Positions 1 through 14,400 of a stretch of DNA of 64,000 nt are shown here, one piece after another; the first letter of the stretch is position 1; every line of letters begins with the position of its first letter. Below the pieces are notes generated by a model, which made no database searches, was not told the DNA's origin, and saw nothing but the letters and a program-made list of their open reading frames with translations. Origin of the DNA: Sinohyriopsis cumingii (Eukaryota > Mollusca > Bivalvia > Unionida > Unionidae); the NCBI GenBank assembly GCA_028554795.2, contig CM068842.1:48009574-48073573 (forward strand). Reading direction: 5' to 3'. The translations under genes were made by a program, and so were the position numbers.

Positions 1-309
1 ATCATCATCATTACTTATCTATTGTAATGATAATCATTTTCAATGCTATATTTGACATTAGCATTGTTGTTGCTGTTCTTCTTTTTCTTATTTTACTTCT
101 CTTTCATCTCACCTACTCAATACAATAGATATATGTCTGTCTACAAACCTGATGAAGTATCCTATCACCATCTAAAATTCCATTTTCAAAATCTCGGATC
201 ACTGCACGAGCAGTCAACTGGTGAAGCATCTGACAGAATAAAATGTATGAAAACAAATTTATACAAGCTTATCATTTTTGAGAACCAAAGGCAACTTAAT
301 TACATGCTT

Positions 310-575
310 CCATTTTAATTATATTAATTTGTCATGAATAGTTCACATGGTGTGAATGTATATTGCTTTTAATTATATTAATCATCATGAATAGTTCACA
401 TAGGGTGAATGTATATTGCTTTAAAAAATATTAATCATCAAGAATAATTCACATAGTGTGAATGTATATTACTTTTAATTATATTAATCATCATGAATAG
501 TTCACACAGTGTGAAAAGTATATTGCTTTTAATTATATTAATCATCATGAATAGTTCACATAGTATATTGCAAAA
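310..575. repeat. Tandem array, ~53 bp x 5
   Basis: Unit containing TTAATCATCATGAATAGTTCACATAG; anchor positions 333, 386, 438, 492 and 546. The unit contains no gene. Confidence 0.85.
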
Positions 576-834
576 TGTTCTAATAAGACTCAGCAGCTGA
601 TGTGTACTAATTAAAAGTGTTTTAGGTGTGATTTGAATCATTTTGTAAACTTTGGATGATACAAATATCATGTGGGTCAGCATCTCTTGGCATCAACAAT
701 TTCCCATTCCAACTAGCCAGCACAACTAAAATAAGTAAAATTTCATGTAAATAGCCTGTTTTTTTATAGTTAGAAGGACAATTTGAATTTCTGCAAAACT
801 TTACCCCTTATTTATATTTGCTGGGCTAGTATAG

Positions 835-1010
835 TGAAAACTACAATTGTTGCCCCCCTTATCTACAAACAAGTATTTGTAAAACTTCCTTGATGAATGC
901 AAGATTAAAACTGTGATAGAATGCTTGTTTGCTTGTTCTAGGGCCCAAACAACCAATCAAAAGTTTAATCATTCATGTCAAGTGGAATTACTCAGATATG
1001 TAAACAGCTG
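835..1010. repeat. Dispersed repeat (also at ~56500-56610)
   Basis: TTTGTAAAACTTCCTTGATGAATG, TGATAGAATGCTTGTT and AGTGGAA words recur in order near 56510-56610. The rest of 576-1645 shows nothing recognisable. Confidence 0.5.
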
Positions 1011-1645
1011 TCAACCTGAAAAGATGTACATCATGACAAGTGCTATGAAAACTCTACCAGAGGTGCTTCTTTTACTGCAACAAGCACTAAAGATTAACAG
1101 TTAAATACAAATTGTGTATTTTTTCTAGATCAATAAATCCTGTCTCAACTTTCTTTCATTTTCAAATTTTCATGAGAAGAAAAATATATGTAAGCAATGT
1201 AAATATGTAATTAAAATCTCATGGTACAGTTCAGATTTCACTGTAATTTAAGAAAAAAGTATAACTTTTAATAGACTCAAATGTGAGTGTCCAACTTATG
1301 ACTGCGTCTCTATCATTTGCTGCTATAGTATAATTCTTTGTGTTTAAATGGTAAAAAAGGGGTCATTATAAAAAATAACAAGAAATTTAGCTAATACAGG
1401 GTCTACAGAATTTTACTGTGACCAAAAGTTGGCAGAGATGAATAGGCCCTGTGTAAAATTTCTTATAAAGCCTACTTTACAATAACATAATTGTTAGACT
1501 TGACTGTAATGCAGTATGCAATTCTTGAATCAGGCAGTAAAGAAGGATGTAACATTATACTCAGCTGATTATTAAAAAATCTTGTTTTTTACTACTGGCC
1601 TCATTACAAATCCTTGGACAGTAATATAGGCCCACTTCTAGTGTA

Positions 1646-1860
1646 TACCATACATACCTGCTTATATGTTGAGTTCATCTGCAAATGAGATATACCCTGA
1701 TCTGCTGTCACATAATGTGCAAGCAGATCAGGGTCTATCTATTTCTTCTACTGATTGATCCTAACAAACTGCACAGACTCAGATCTACTGGCACATTATG
1801 CAATAGTAGATATGATTCTGAGCAGTTTGCACCTGGACTTGTAAGCAGGTATATATGGTA
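1646..1860. mobile_element. Foldback (MITE-like) element
   Basis: Bases 1646-1685 (TACCATACATACCTGCTTAT…) pair with the reverse complement of 1818-1859 (TACCATATATACCTGCTTAC…). An inner pair (CATAATGTGCAAGCAGATC against CATAATGTGCCAGTAGATC) continues the hairpin. The short length and the long inverted repeat suggest a miniature non-autonomous element. Confidence 0.6.
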
Positions 1861-2002
1861 GGTCTTTTGAATAGGCTTAAAAAAATGCACTGAGATCAGA
1901 GCCAAGATGACTGACTTTGGATCTGTAACAAGGTCACTAGGAAACAACATGTGAATAATATAACAGTCTTGACCGCAGCAAATGTTATTTTGATACCATT
2001 CA

Positions 2003-2190
2003 TGTCGCCTTCACTTTGAACCCATGTTCAAGTAATCTTCCCTATATCCTTCACTTTTAACCCTGCATCCTTCACTTTTTACCCAGTATCCTTCATGCTT
2101 AACCCATGTTACAGTAATACTTGATATCTTCCACGTATCCTTCCCTTTTAACCCCTGTTGCAGTAATAATTGATATCTTCCATGCCCTTT
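2003..2190. repeat. Degenerate tandem repeat (CCTTCACTTTTAACCC)
   Basis: About six repeats of ATCCTTCACTTTTAACCC-like units with longer TTACAGTAATACTTGATATCTTCC spacers. It lies in the last PARP4 intron seen. Confidence 0.7.
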
Positions 2191-2384
2191 TACAAAACAA
2201 CCTGGTGACAATCTATTGGGGCAATCAAGTAGCAACAAATAACAAAACATTTAAATAATGCCACAAAAGTTGATTTTAAACAATTTGAAGGGTTTAACGA
2301 CATCAGACTCCTTTGTTTTACATTTTTCAACCTTCATTGCATGCAAGATAATGATGTTAAACCTGTAAATACCCATATACTGAC

Positions 2385-2465
2385 CTGACCATCTGTAATA
2401 TTCAACTCAGCTGTGGAGACCTGAGTAGAGATCTCTTGGCCATTTACTTTTGCACGCAATACAGC
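2385..2465 (-). CDS. PARP4: PARP4 exon s (post-vWA), last exon seen
   Basis: 81 nt, phase 0 to 0. AVLRAKVNGQEISTQVSTAE is followed by LNITDGQ, aligning with the TLCAL...TMVSTTEL region. The donor is CAG|GTCAGT. The next expected segment (HKLAAR-like) is not found in bases 1-2384, so it should lie beyond the left edge. Confidence 0.9.
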
Positions 2466-5400
2466 CTGAATAAAATGAAAATAAATGGAAGATATCATAA
2501 AAAATATTGTGTTACAAATCTATGGTCTTAAACTAAGTACACCACTCCCTTGATAACTCACGTACATCGGGGTCCAGAAACAATGACCGCACTATAAGTG
2601 AGGCGCGAGTTATCGAGGGACCTATAAAATAAGCCCAAAACCAATAAAGTGATCGACGACGACATAAAGGAAAAATAACGGGGTGGGGTGGGGGGGAAGG
2701 CAGATTATAGTGTTGAATACTCACTTTATAATCCTGCTCAGATTAACTGTGAATAAATATCTCTTCATAACGGTGTACTTTATTTATTATTTCCTCATAG
2801 GGCAACATTAATTTCAGGATAAATTACAGTATATTGAAGCGATAATCGAAAACATTATTCCATGTGGTTTCTGTTCGCTTAACATGTGTACCACTTCATA
2901 CATTGTGTACTACATCACTAATTTTTATGTTGAATTGGATACATTCTAGTTTTATTGTTTGATCCAAATTAGACGTTTTTTTATATACAAAAGATCGACT
3001 CTTTTCAAGAAACAGTGTCGATCGAACGATAGATAGATTTGAATGCGATATAAGTAAAATGGAAAATAAAAAAACAAGGGTTAATCAGTACTAACATATT
3101 TAATTGGTCTACAAATTTAAAACAATGTAAATTAGAACAAGTTAATACTTGCCGTTCATGCCACGCTTGACAAATATCAATTCACTTTTTGAAAAAATCA
3201 GTTAATTTTTTTGTGTGTGTTACTCCTTGGTTTCTTTGCCACCGAGCAAAATCCCTCAGATTTCTGCATGAGCTTTACGTAGTCAACATTTTGGGTCTCC
3301 AGCCACCTTATGGCAATATCAAAATGTTTGATTGCTTTCTGTGCAGAGGGGGGAGGTGGTGCAACATCTGCATCTGCATCACTTTCAACACTTGTGGTAC
3401 TCCAGTTAGAATCGTCTTCTGCTTCAAATTTGTTCATTATAGAATTATTGTTTCATCTGACATGTATTCGGCTGTGGGGCAATCATTGTACTCCAGTTAG
3501 AATCGTCTTCTGCTGCAAATTTGTTCGTTATAGAATTAATTATTGTTTCAACTGACATGTATTCGGCTGTGGGGCAATCATTGTCAGCACAAATCCACTC
3601 CTCCATATCATCAAGAGAAACGCCCATCTCAGGACCACGAGTCTGTACGAATTTCTCCCAAACAGCCTCGGCATTAATGACATCAGTTTCACTGAAACCT
3701 TCGAAGTCACTATCATCGTCGCTGTCTCTGTTACTGTTTTGCTTTACGTCAAAGGCAGCTCCAATACCCTTAATCCAGCACCTAAGGTCTCTTGTAATCA
3801 ATTTTTTAATGCAACAAACACTTCCCCAAGTTGTTGATCAAAACAAAGCCGGCATGTAATTAGGTTCTCACAGAAGTACTCATGAGTTTCGATGTGACGG
3901 TCGATTGACTCTTTTCATGTTTTCAATGAACAGAATATGTTGTGATTATAATGTTTACACTGAAAAGGAATTAAAGGATTAGAATGTGACTTTCACACAG
4001 GAAGACGTTTAACTGGTGTTTATTTCATTCTCTGTTGCCACCTGTTAGCATTTACCAGAAGTTTTCACTGATTGCTATTTCACCAGACTGTTTATTTACA
4101 GTATACTGACAACTGTTTATCATAAAAACTTACATAATATATGATATCTTGAAACAGAGATCTCGCTAGGATTTTAAAACTGGGTCTTTCTGCCTCTGAA
4201 TTCAATCACTAAATATCAGTACATTTTCTCACCTGGCTGCCAGTCAAAGCCTTTGAACTAGCCGCCTAGCTATTGCATCATGTTCTTTTTTTTATGTACT
4301 CTCATAAAATGGCAACATGTATGTACATCAAAGAGTCTTTCAGTCACTGAATTCTGTCATTGTAAATATCAGCACAGTTAACTCATCAACACATTTTCCC
4401 ATAAAGCTGGTGGCTGAAACAGGACCGGCAAATCTTTGAATTTTCCCGCACACCTATTACATGCGTATGGAGGACTCCTGCCTCAGTGATTCTCTGCGTC
4501 CCAGATCAAAAATTGGCGTCCAAATAAGCGTAATTAAGCATTTTCGAGATCTCTGAAATTAATTCTTATTTAGAACTTGCAAATTTCAAAATATGGATTA
4601 TATTTTTAAGGGCATTAATCACCATTTTCGATGATAAAACGAGCAATGTATCAAGGTTTAATTTATCAATTCTTATCGTAATCTGTTCATGTTCAGCATA
4701 TTTTAAAGATATTTTAAATACATTTTCTCTGGAAAAAAATCGGGAGCCAAGACAGACACCGCGTTATAAGCGGGATCGCGAGTTATCCGGGCGCGAGTTA
4801 TTGAGGGAGCGGTGTAGCAGAAAAGCAAAAACCAAAAATATTGTAAAATTCAGCAAATAATTTTTTTCCATAGAATACAAAAGTGAAAATTTAGAAACAA
4901 CTTACAGTATTGTGAACTAAATCCCAAACAATCCAAAAAGTTCTATCGCACATCCACATGTATAGAGCATTCAGAATGAATTCCAGTGGTGTTCCAAATG
5001 AATTCCAATCCTGAGTGTCCTACTGTGACAATAATATTAAATGTTCTGATGTGCTAACAATCTTGATGTATTACAGTGATGTAATGCAGAACATCCTTGA
5101 ATCAATTCACAATAATTCCAAAATAGTGATTTAATCCTAAAGTCAATGAGCACTTTGTAACATAAATGAATAATTCATTGCACTTCGCTATACAAAGCAG
5201 GGATGATGAGTAACTGATAGGGTTCTTCCTTACTCCAACTGAATGCCTTCCAAAACGTTTGGTAACTGTAGATGGTGCACAACTGAAGCTATTGTGTGGA
5301 AACAAAATTGATAACAAACCAACAGACTGAGAGAAATCTGAACAATATAATAACGGGATACATTCTGGCTTGTGGATAGCATATGAAAATATGAAATCAA

Positions 5401-8400
5401 ATTTGAGTTTAAGAATAGATAGCAGGCATATAAATGACAGCTAAAAAGTGCAACGTACATATAAATAGATGATAGACACATAGACTTAAGAGAAAGTCTA
5501 ACTAGATAGATAGAATATTCTAGTATAATATTACTTTCCATTTGAGAAAGGAGATTATTATTTTTTTTTACCCTGCATTTCTTACCTGCATACAGTTTGG
5601 GACAAAGCCATAAACAACTTGTCTACAACCACTGAATATACTGGGAATACTACTTGGGGCCTGAAGAGGATTTGAAGCCTTTTCATTTCCCTGTATCCAA
5701 TCGACACTGACTTCCATCAACCTAGGTTGGGATGCCTGCTCCAGCTGAGATGTTACCTGTAATTAGAGCAAAGGTAAATTTGATACAGTAAAACCCATCT
5801 TGAGGAATTACCAGTGGAATGTGATAAATATGGTCCCATAAGATGGGTAGTTATTTAATGGATGTATCTGCAGTTATCTGATTTACTGGTCTTTTTGAAA
5901 AGACAGTTGTTTAAGACAGATAATTGTTTAATGGAGGTGCCCATTAACAAGTAGATCTGACTGGTTTTCATTCTGAAACAGTCTTACATCCCTTGAAATA
6001 AAGTTTATGCTATTTTCCTTTTTGTCTTTGACCATCCCTTAATAAAATTACTATGGAGGAAAATGTAATTTGATTAATTTTCATTGACAATGGCCTTGAA
6101 TATCAAACCAGATTCTTTTTATCCCAACTTCTGGAGGATACACATTTAGTTTGGCATGATGGTATTTGAGTTTTATTTATCGTGGTTTAAAATAGTTGGA
6201 GTGCATGGATATGATTTGGATCAAAAAGATATACTTATGGTTCACAAACCTGATGGACTAATTTTTAAATTTTCAAAACATAATAAAAGGATATAGTCAA
6301 TATCCACAACATTCTTCATGTGAGAAGATGATTTATATGTAGCTGACCAAAATGTCAAGAGAAAATCAATCTGAAGGATTATGGTAAAACCAATTTTGGG
6401 GTTAAAATAGGCTTCTTTGATAATAATTAACTTTCATAGGAACACATCCATTACCATGCAAATCCAGCTCTCATAAGCTCTTTTTTAGCATCAAAGTCCT
6501 ACAAGTTGTCAACTCACTAACTTCAAGCCTGAAGTGATACAAGAGTGAAAGGGCCACTCCCTGCTGTAATCCCAAAATGAAGGCAGGAGGTGGGCACCCT
6601 GTCATTCAAGGCTGCATAAATTCTGATCACAGTCCCTGATGCTGAATCTGCATGGGAATACCCACTACAAACCATGAAAATCAGAACTTTTTGTAGCAAC
6701 AGCGAGTGTATTGTCAACAGGGGTAGCACTGGCAGCAAGACTGATGTTGTCTGCATCCTTGATTACATGCTTAAATGTTAGATACAAACAGAAAAAAAAT
6801 ATCAAGGTTTTTCTATTCATAAAAGAAACACCTTGATTTTTGTATTACTGAACATTAAACATTGTACTATTTATATTATTACATACCATAAGTCACAATG
6901 GTACAGCACCTAGTAATTTCCTATAGCTACCATATTCATCCAATGATAAGCCCATGCTCAATTAAAAGACCACCCACATTTATTTTTCAAATGTTTGGCA
7001 AATATTTCCAAAGGATATTTTTTCTGATAATAAGCCTACCTCCTGACAAATTTATTTGTCTGGTTCACCCAACCTTCAATTTCTTCTTGACAAATTTATT
7101 ATTCAGGTATAATGATAAACAGAAGAAAAAAATCCATGTTCATTTAATATAGAATTTATGAAACTCAGTAAATAATACAACATCTCACTCTCAGCAAGCA
7201 ATTCATTCATATTTTTATCTTTTGTTTACTAATGAGATTTTCATACATCTCATTTTAATCTGCCAAGCTGATTTGGTGCTGGCATTATAATACTTATATC
7301 TGTCTCTCACCTCCCCTGCCAAGTTAATTTGGTGTTGGCATTATAACAATCATATCTCTTGCCTTCCTTTGTGGTGCTGATTTTGAGCTGGCATTATAAT
7401 TTTCATATGTCTCTGAGCTTCCTTTGCCAAGTTAATTTGGTGCTGGCATTATAATACTTATATGAATATATATATTCCCTCACCTTTCCTTGCTGAACTT
7501 ATTTGGTGCTGGTGTTATAATACCCAAACGTTTTCACACCAACATTTGCCAAGCTGATTTGGTGTTGGCATTTGATTACTCATATCTCTCACCTTCCTTT
7601 GCCAAGCTGACTTGGTGTTGGCATTATAATACTCATATGTTCCCCCTCCTAGACTCGCAAAACATCTCATCTGGTGGTGGTTGACTATTGGGCTGCAGGA
7701 AGAAATAAATTCTTGCAATTGTTTATTTATATGGCAAGTCTCCATGGTAAAAAATAGCAAAAATGTTTCAAATATTGTAAACTGCAATGCTTTTGCGTGA
7801 TGTCTTTAAATTGTCTATATCTTTATGATTTATGTCTACATCTGATTGATCTATGTCTATATCTTTATGATTTATGTCTACATCTGATTGATCTATGTCT
7901 ATATCTTTATGATTTATGTCTACATCTGATTGATCTATGTCTATATCTTTATGATTTATGTCTACATCTGATTGATCTATGTCTATATCTTTATGATTTA
8001 TGTCTACATCTGATTGATCTATGTCTATATCTTTATGATTTATGTCTACATCTGATTGATCTATGTCTATATCTTTATGATTTATGTCTACATCTGATTG
8101 ATCTATGTCTATATCTTTATGATTTATGTCTACATCTAACTGATCTATGTCTATATCTTTATGATTTATGTCTACATCTAATTGATCTATTTCCTGTTGC
8201 TTATGTAACTGCTTAATCATAGTTATGCATGGCACCCACTACCAACCTACATAAAAATATGTCCACCAATAAGGTTTGAGATATATATTGATAAAGCTAA
8301 GTCTACAAGTGCATGATCTATATCTGCATGATCTATGTCTTCATATCTATGCATACATATGCATGACTTATATCTACATTCCTATGCCTACATATGCATG

Positions 8401-11400
8401 ATCTATGTCTACATATATATACCTATATATGCATGATCTATGTCTATATACCACCTATGCCTACATAATCATGATCCGTGTCTACATATGCATAACATAT
8501 ACATCATCTATGTTAACACATGCATATGTCTACACACCTATGTCTATCTATAAATGATCTATGTCTACATACCTATGCTTACGTATCCATCATCTATGTC
8601 TATATACCTATGCCTACATATGCACAATCAATGTCCACATACCTATGCATGATCTATGTTTATATTTACTAGATATTTTAGGCATGTAACTGCGGCTAAA
8701 AAGAAAACTTTGGTCTTGTTTATTTCTGCTTCACCAATAGCCTATTTCAGTCAATACATCAACAATTTAAAATTATATGTCTATATATGTCAAATAGTTT
8801 TCAATGATCCAACATAAATAAGTTGCCAATCCACCATATGACTGAAATATCTGTGTTTTTAGATTAAAAAAGATCATTTGGTTCTTAAAGAGATGCAACC
8901 AGCAATGTCATTCAACAGATATATAGAATCAGCTGATAAAATTTAACTAGAAATATATTTGGCCAAACATATTATGTCAAACAGAGGTCAAATTTAAAGA
9001 GAGTGAAATATTTATCTCAAAATCAAATTTTCAAAATGGAAATTGTTTCCACAACAAAGGACAGATTCTTTGCAATGAAAGCATGAGTGATCATAAGAGA
9101 AATCAAACCATCTCAACAGAAATCCATTTAGCTGTTCAGTACTGATTGAGCACTGACATACTGGACAGATGGACATATTGATGCATCTATGGAGAGCTAT
9201 GTTTAGTACTCCATGCACCACCACCAACCCACCCCTTTTCTCTGCACATAATATGGCAGCATTGCAAAAACTGACCAAACTACTGACCCTACTCCCAATG
9301 TAAACAGCCTGCTTCGCTTGGCAGCCCTCTCGATAGAGTTCAGGATGAAGCCATCCTGGGTCACATGACCATCCGATATGAGGAAGATGTTCTGATGGCT
9401 TTCTGTTGGGCAAAGCAGATGAAAGGACCTTAAGGGAGTAAAGAAATCACTTGATCCATAGATGGCACTCAGGCACTGTAAACAATAAAAAGAATTACAA
9501 CTGTACAAAAGATCTGAGATAATTTCAAAGGATATAACTGAAATGAATCTATTGTACATAAGATCTGAGATAGTTTTGAAGGAGAAAACTGAAATGAATC
9601 TACTGTACCTAAGATCTGAGATATTTTCTAAGGAGATAACTGAAATGAATCTGATGTACATAAGATCCGAGATATTTTCTAAGGAGATAACTGATTCAGA
9701 AATAAATCTACTGTAAATAAGATCTGATATATTTTCTAAGGACATAATATAGGAAAATACACAAGTATATGCATTTATTCCCTCTCTCACTCACTCACTC
9801 CCTTTCTCTCAAACAAGCCACTATTTATTTTTACCAATATTCAACAACATCAACATCATAACTAAAATAAATTAAAATATTAAAAATATTTGGCTCTCTC
9901 TGTGGGAGTTACTCATGGACTTGAATCTGAATGTACAAGACTATGATTCCCAATCAGTGATAGGCTGATCCCAGCATTACAGACTATTCTGGGCTGATCC
10001 CAGCTCAAGTGGAATCAGTGCAAGGCTGATCCCAGCTCAAGCAAAATTGGTACAAGGCTGATCCCAGCATTTGAGTGTATTCTGGGCTGATCCCAGATTA
10101 AGGTATGCATTGCGCTAAGCTGATCCCAGATTAATAGTGTGTTCTGGTAGGCTGATCCCATCTTCAGGTGAATCTAGGCTAGGCTGATCCCAGCATTATA
10201 GTATATTCTGGGCTCATCCCAGCTCAAGTATAATTGGTGCTAGGCTGATTCTGCACTCAAGTGTATTTTGGGCTGATCCTAGCTTCTGTAGACTGTACTA
10301 AACTGATCCCAGCTTAAGTAGACTATATGCTAAGCAGATCCCAGCATTCAAGTGTATTCTGGGCTTATCCCAGCTTACCATATGTAGACTATGTGCTAGA
10401 TTGATCCCAGCATTCAAGTGTATTCTGGGTTTATCTCATATTAACTAAATCTCTGCTACGCTGATCCCTGCACAGAGTGTGTTCTGGGTTTATCCCAGAT
10501 TAGTGGAATAGAGCTAGGCTGATACCAGCATGAAGAAAATATTCATATTTTTCCTATTTAAAAAAGAAATGTATTAAAGAAGCATGACCTTTACATTATT
10601 AGTATAGCTTATGAGTATCCAACTGAGGGAAAATGCCAAATTGAATTTGATATTAAAATATATCAAATGTGAGCACCCAAGGGGATGCCAGTTTGAATGT
10701 GACAATCCATTCGGAAGGAATGGTATCCAAAGCACCTGACACTAAATGTTATGTACACAACTGTTCCTGAGCAGAAAGAAGTCTGCTGACACAAATACTG
10801 CTCCTGCAATTTTTAAAGTTCAGCAACACTTTCAGTTTCATCAAGACCTTTTCATTTTCATCAGGAATATTTATATTCAACAAGACCTTTTCATGTTCAT
10901 CAGGAATATTTATATTCAACAAGACCTTTTCATGTTCATCAGGAATATTTATATTCAACAAGACCTTTTCATGTTCATCAGGAATATTTATATTCATCAA
11001 GACCTTTTCATGTTCATCAGGAATATTTATATTCATCAAGATCTTTTTTAACGTTCATCGAGAACTTTAATTTTCATCTAGAGAGACCAGAATGCTGCAT
11101 TTAAAGATCATCAATGCTTTCTTTTTTCATCAAGACATTTTTTATATTCATCGTGAGTTTTAGGCCATCAAGACTTTTTATAGGATGCAAGACTCTTTTA
11201 TATTCATCACGATTTTGCCATCAAGACTTTTTATAGTATGCAAGACCTTGTTTATATTCATCATGATTTTGCCATCAAGACTTTTTATAGTATGCAAGAC
11301 CTTATATATATTCATCAAGACATTTTTTATATTCATCATGATTTTGCCATCAAAACATTTTATAGTATGCAAGACATTTTTTATATTCATCATGATTTTG

Positions 11401-14400
11401 CTATCAAAACATTTTATAGTATGCAAGACCTTATTTATATTCATCATGACCATTTAATTGTCAATAAGAGCTTTTCATTTTAATTTAGACTTTTCATATT
11501 TATCAAAACTGTTTTATATTCATCAAGAGTTTTCTTTATGTTCATCACAAGTTTTTCTGTATTCAATTGGACCAACTTTATGTCCTCAAAAAACTTTTAA
11601 AATTTCTTTTTATATTTTTCAAGACTCTTTTAAAGTTCACCAAGACTTTTTTATATTCAGCAATATCTTTACTGTGTTTATCAAGATTTTTATAATACTC
11701 ATCTAGACTTTTTTATATTCAGCAATATCTTTACTGTGTTTATCAAGATTATTATAATACTCATCTAGACTTTTTTTTATACATAACATTTTTAGAAAAC
11801 TCCCTGAAAGTAAGGGCTAACAGTTTCAAAAGTTGATAATAAAATACAATTGATCTTGTAACTACTAATTTAAATAACACACAATACACAGGTTCAATAG
11901 ACACTTTATTATACATATAAAATAATCTTTGGCATAATGGGGGCAAGTCCTGTCACACCACACTACACCAGCGTAGCTCTGAATTGTTTGTTCTATAGGA
12001 ATGACTCAGGAAGAGAGACTTGTGGGAGTTTGTAGGGCTGTGAAGTGTGTCCAACACCTGTATGTGGAGCCGCAAGTGACAGATATGATGTATATAGGAA
12101 CACTCATAACCGAAACTCAACAAGTCTGATCCTGAGGATGCCATGATAACAAACATCACCCGATACTCCATACATGCACCTTAGGAAGAGGGTATGAAGT
12201 ATATATGGGCATAATAGTTGAGTACATTTAAGTACTGGCACAAATTTTGGGTTCCAAAGCAAAGCTATGAATGCCTGAAACTTGGCAATAACCCTTTGTT
12301 CTATAGGAATACCTCAGGAAGAGAGACTCTGGGGAGTTTGTAGGGTTGTGCAGACTGTCCGACTCCTGTATGTGGAGCCGCAAGCAGCTGATACGAGGTA
12401 TATGGGGACAAATAACCGAAACTTGATAAGTCGGATCCTGAGGATTGCTATGATAACAAACATCAGCTGATACTGCATACATGCACCACGGAAAACGTGT
12501 ATGAAGTATATATAGCATAAAAAGTATTCTCAAGTACTGACAAACTGGGCATCAAACAAGTTATGAATGCATGAACTCGGGCAATAAGCCTGAGAACAGA
12601 ACTGGAACAGTATGCTATGCAGGTAATGCCCCAAAATGAATGACATGGTGGAAGGAGGGGAGGTGGGTGGTTCTTTACGCAGATAATTTTTTTAAGTTAA
12701 GTGCAGTGTTGACACTGAAAAGTACACATCTCCACAGGCATCCCAGCTGCTGACTGAATGCCTCATACAACAATGTTTCTTCACATGCTCCAGCTTGGTC
12801 GTCTGATTGGTTGTACATGAAAATATCTAAATTTAGTTACTAGCTTATTAACATACTGGCTGCACTGACCTCATGTCTGGCAGAGTAACCATAGTATACA
12901 AAGAGTGGCCCAACAAGGGGCCAGATAATGATGCACTGTGTGTTACTCAAACTATATTTAATCAACTAAATTAAAACAATACAGATGCCAAGTGGAAGAA
13001 TATGATGTATAACATTCTATTTTGACTTTTGAGTTCTCTTTGACTGTGAATTCTGAGTAATATATTATGGCTCTTACAAATATGCTTATGTCACATAAAC
13101 ATTTTAAACAAACTGAATTCCTTCAATAGGAAACGAACTGAATTCCTTCTATGCAAAACAAATTGAATTCCTTCTATAAAAAACTGAATTCCTTCTATAT
13201 AAAACAAACTGAATTCCTTCTATACAAAACAAACTGAATACTTTCTATGTAAAACAAACTGAATTTCTTCTATACAAAACAAACTGAATACTTTCTATAC
13301 AAAACAAACTGAATACTTTCTATATAAAACAAACTGAATTTCTTCCATACAAACCAAACTGAATTCCTTCTATACAAAACAAACTGAATACTTTCTATAC
13401 AAAACAAACTGAATTCCTTCTATATAAAGCTGAATTCTTTCTATACAAAACAAACTGAATACTTTCTATACAAAACAAACTGAATTCCTTCTATATAAAA
13501 CTGAATTCCTTCTATACAAAACAAACTGAATTCCTTCCATATAAAACTGAATTCTTTCTATACAAAACAAACTGAATACTTTCTATACAAAACAAACTGA
13601 ATTCCTTCTATATAAAACTGAATTCTTTCTATACAAAACAAACTGAATTCCTTCTATATAAAACTGAATTCTTTCTATACAAAACAAACTGAATTCTTCT
13701 ATATAAAACTTTATTCTTTCTATACAAAACAAACTGAATTCCTTCTATACAAAACAAACTGAATTCTTCTATATAAAACTGAATTCTTTCTATACAAAAC
13801 AAACTGAACACTTTCTATACAAAACACACTGAATTCTTCTATATAAAACTGAATTCTTTCTATACAAAACAAACTGAATTCCTTCTATATAAAACTGAAT
13901 TCTTTCTATACAAAACAAACTGAATTCCTTCTATACAAAACAAACTGAATTCTTCTATATAAAACTGAATTCTTTCTATACAAAACAAACTGAATTCCTT
14001 CTATATAAAACTGAATTCTTTCTATACAAAACAAACTGAATTCTTCTATATAAAACTTTATTCTTTCTATACAAAACAAACTGAATTCCTTCTATACAAA
14101 ACAAACTGAATTCCTTCTATATAATACTTAATTCTTTCTATACAAAACAACCTGAATTCCTTCTATATAAAACTGAATTCTTTCTATACAAAACAAACTG
14201 AATTCCTTCTACACAAAACAAACTGAATTTCTTCTATAAGAAACTGAATTCCTTCTATACAAAACAAACTGAATTCCTTCTATACAAAACAAACTGAATT
14301 CTTTCTATACAAAACAAACTGAATTCCTTCTATACAAAACAAACTGAATTCCTTTTATACAAAACAAACTGAATTCCTTCTATACAAAACAAACTGAATA

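Noticed and set aside
7768..8235. Long frames on both strands (DIDIDQSDVDINHK repeats)
   Set aside because: They are a by-product of a 42-bp tandem array; no start context and equal openness on both strands.
10746..11483. Frames with FIRNIYIQQDLFM or IHHDFAIKTFYSMQD repeats
   Set aside because: Translation of 39-bp and related tandem units.
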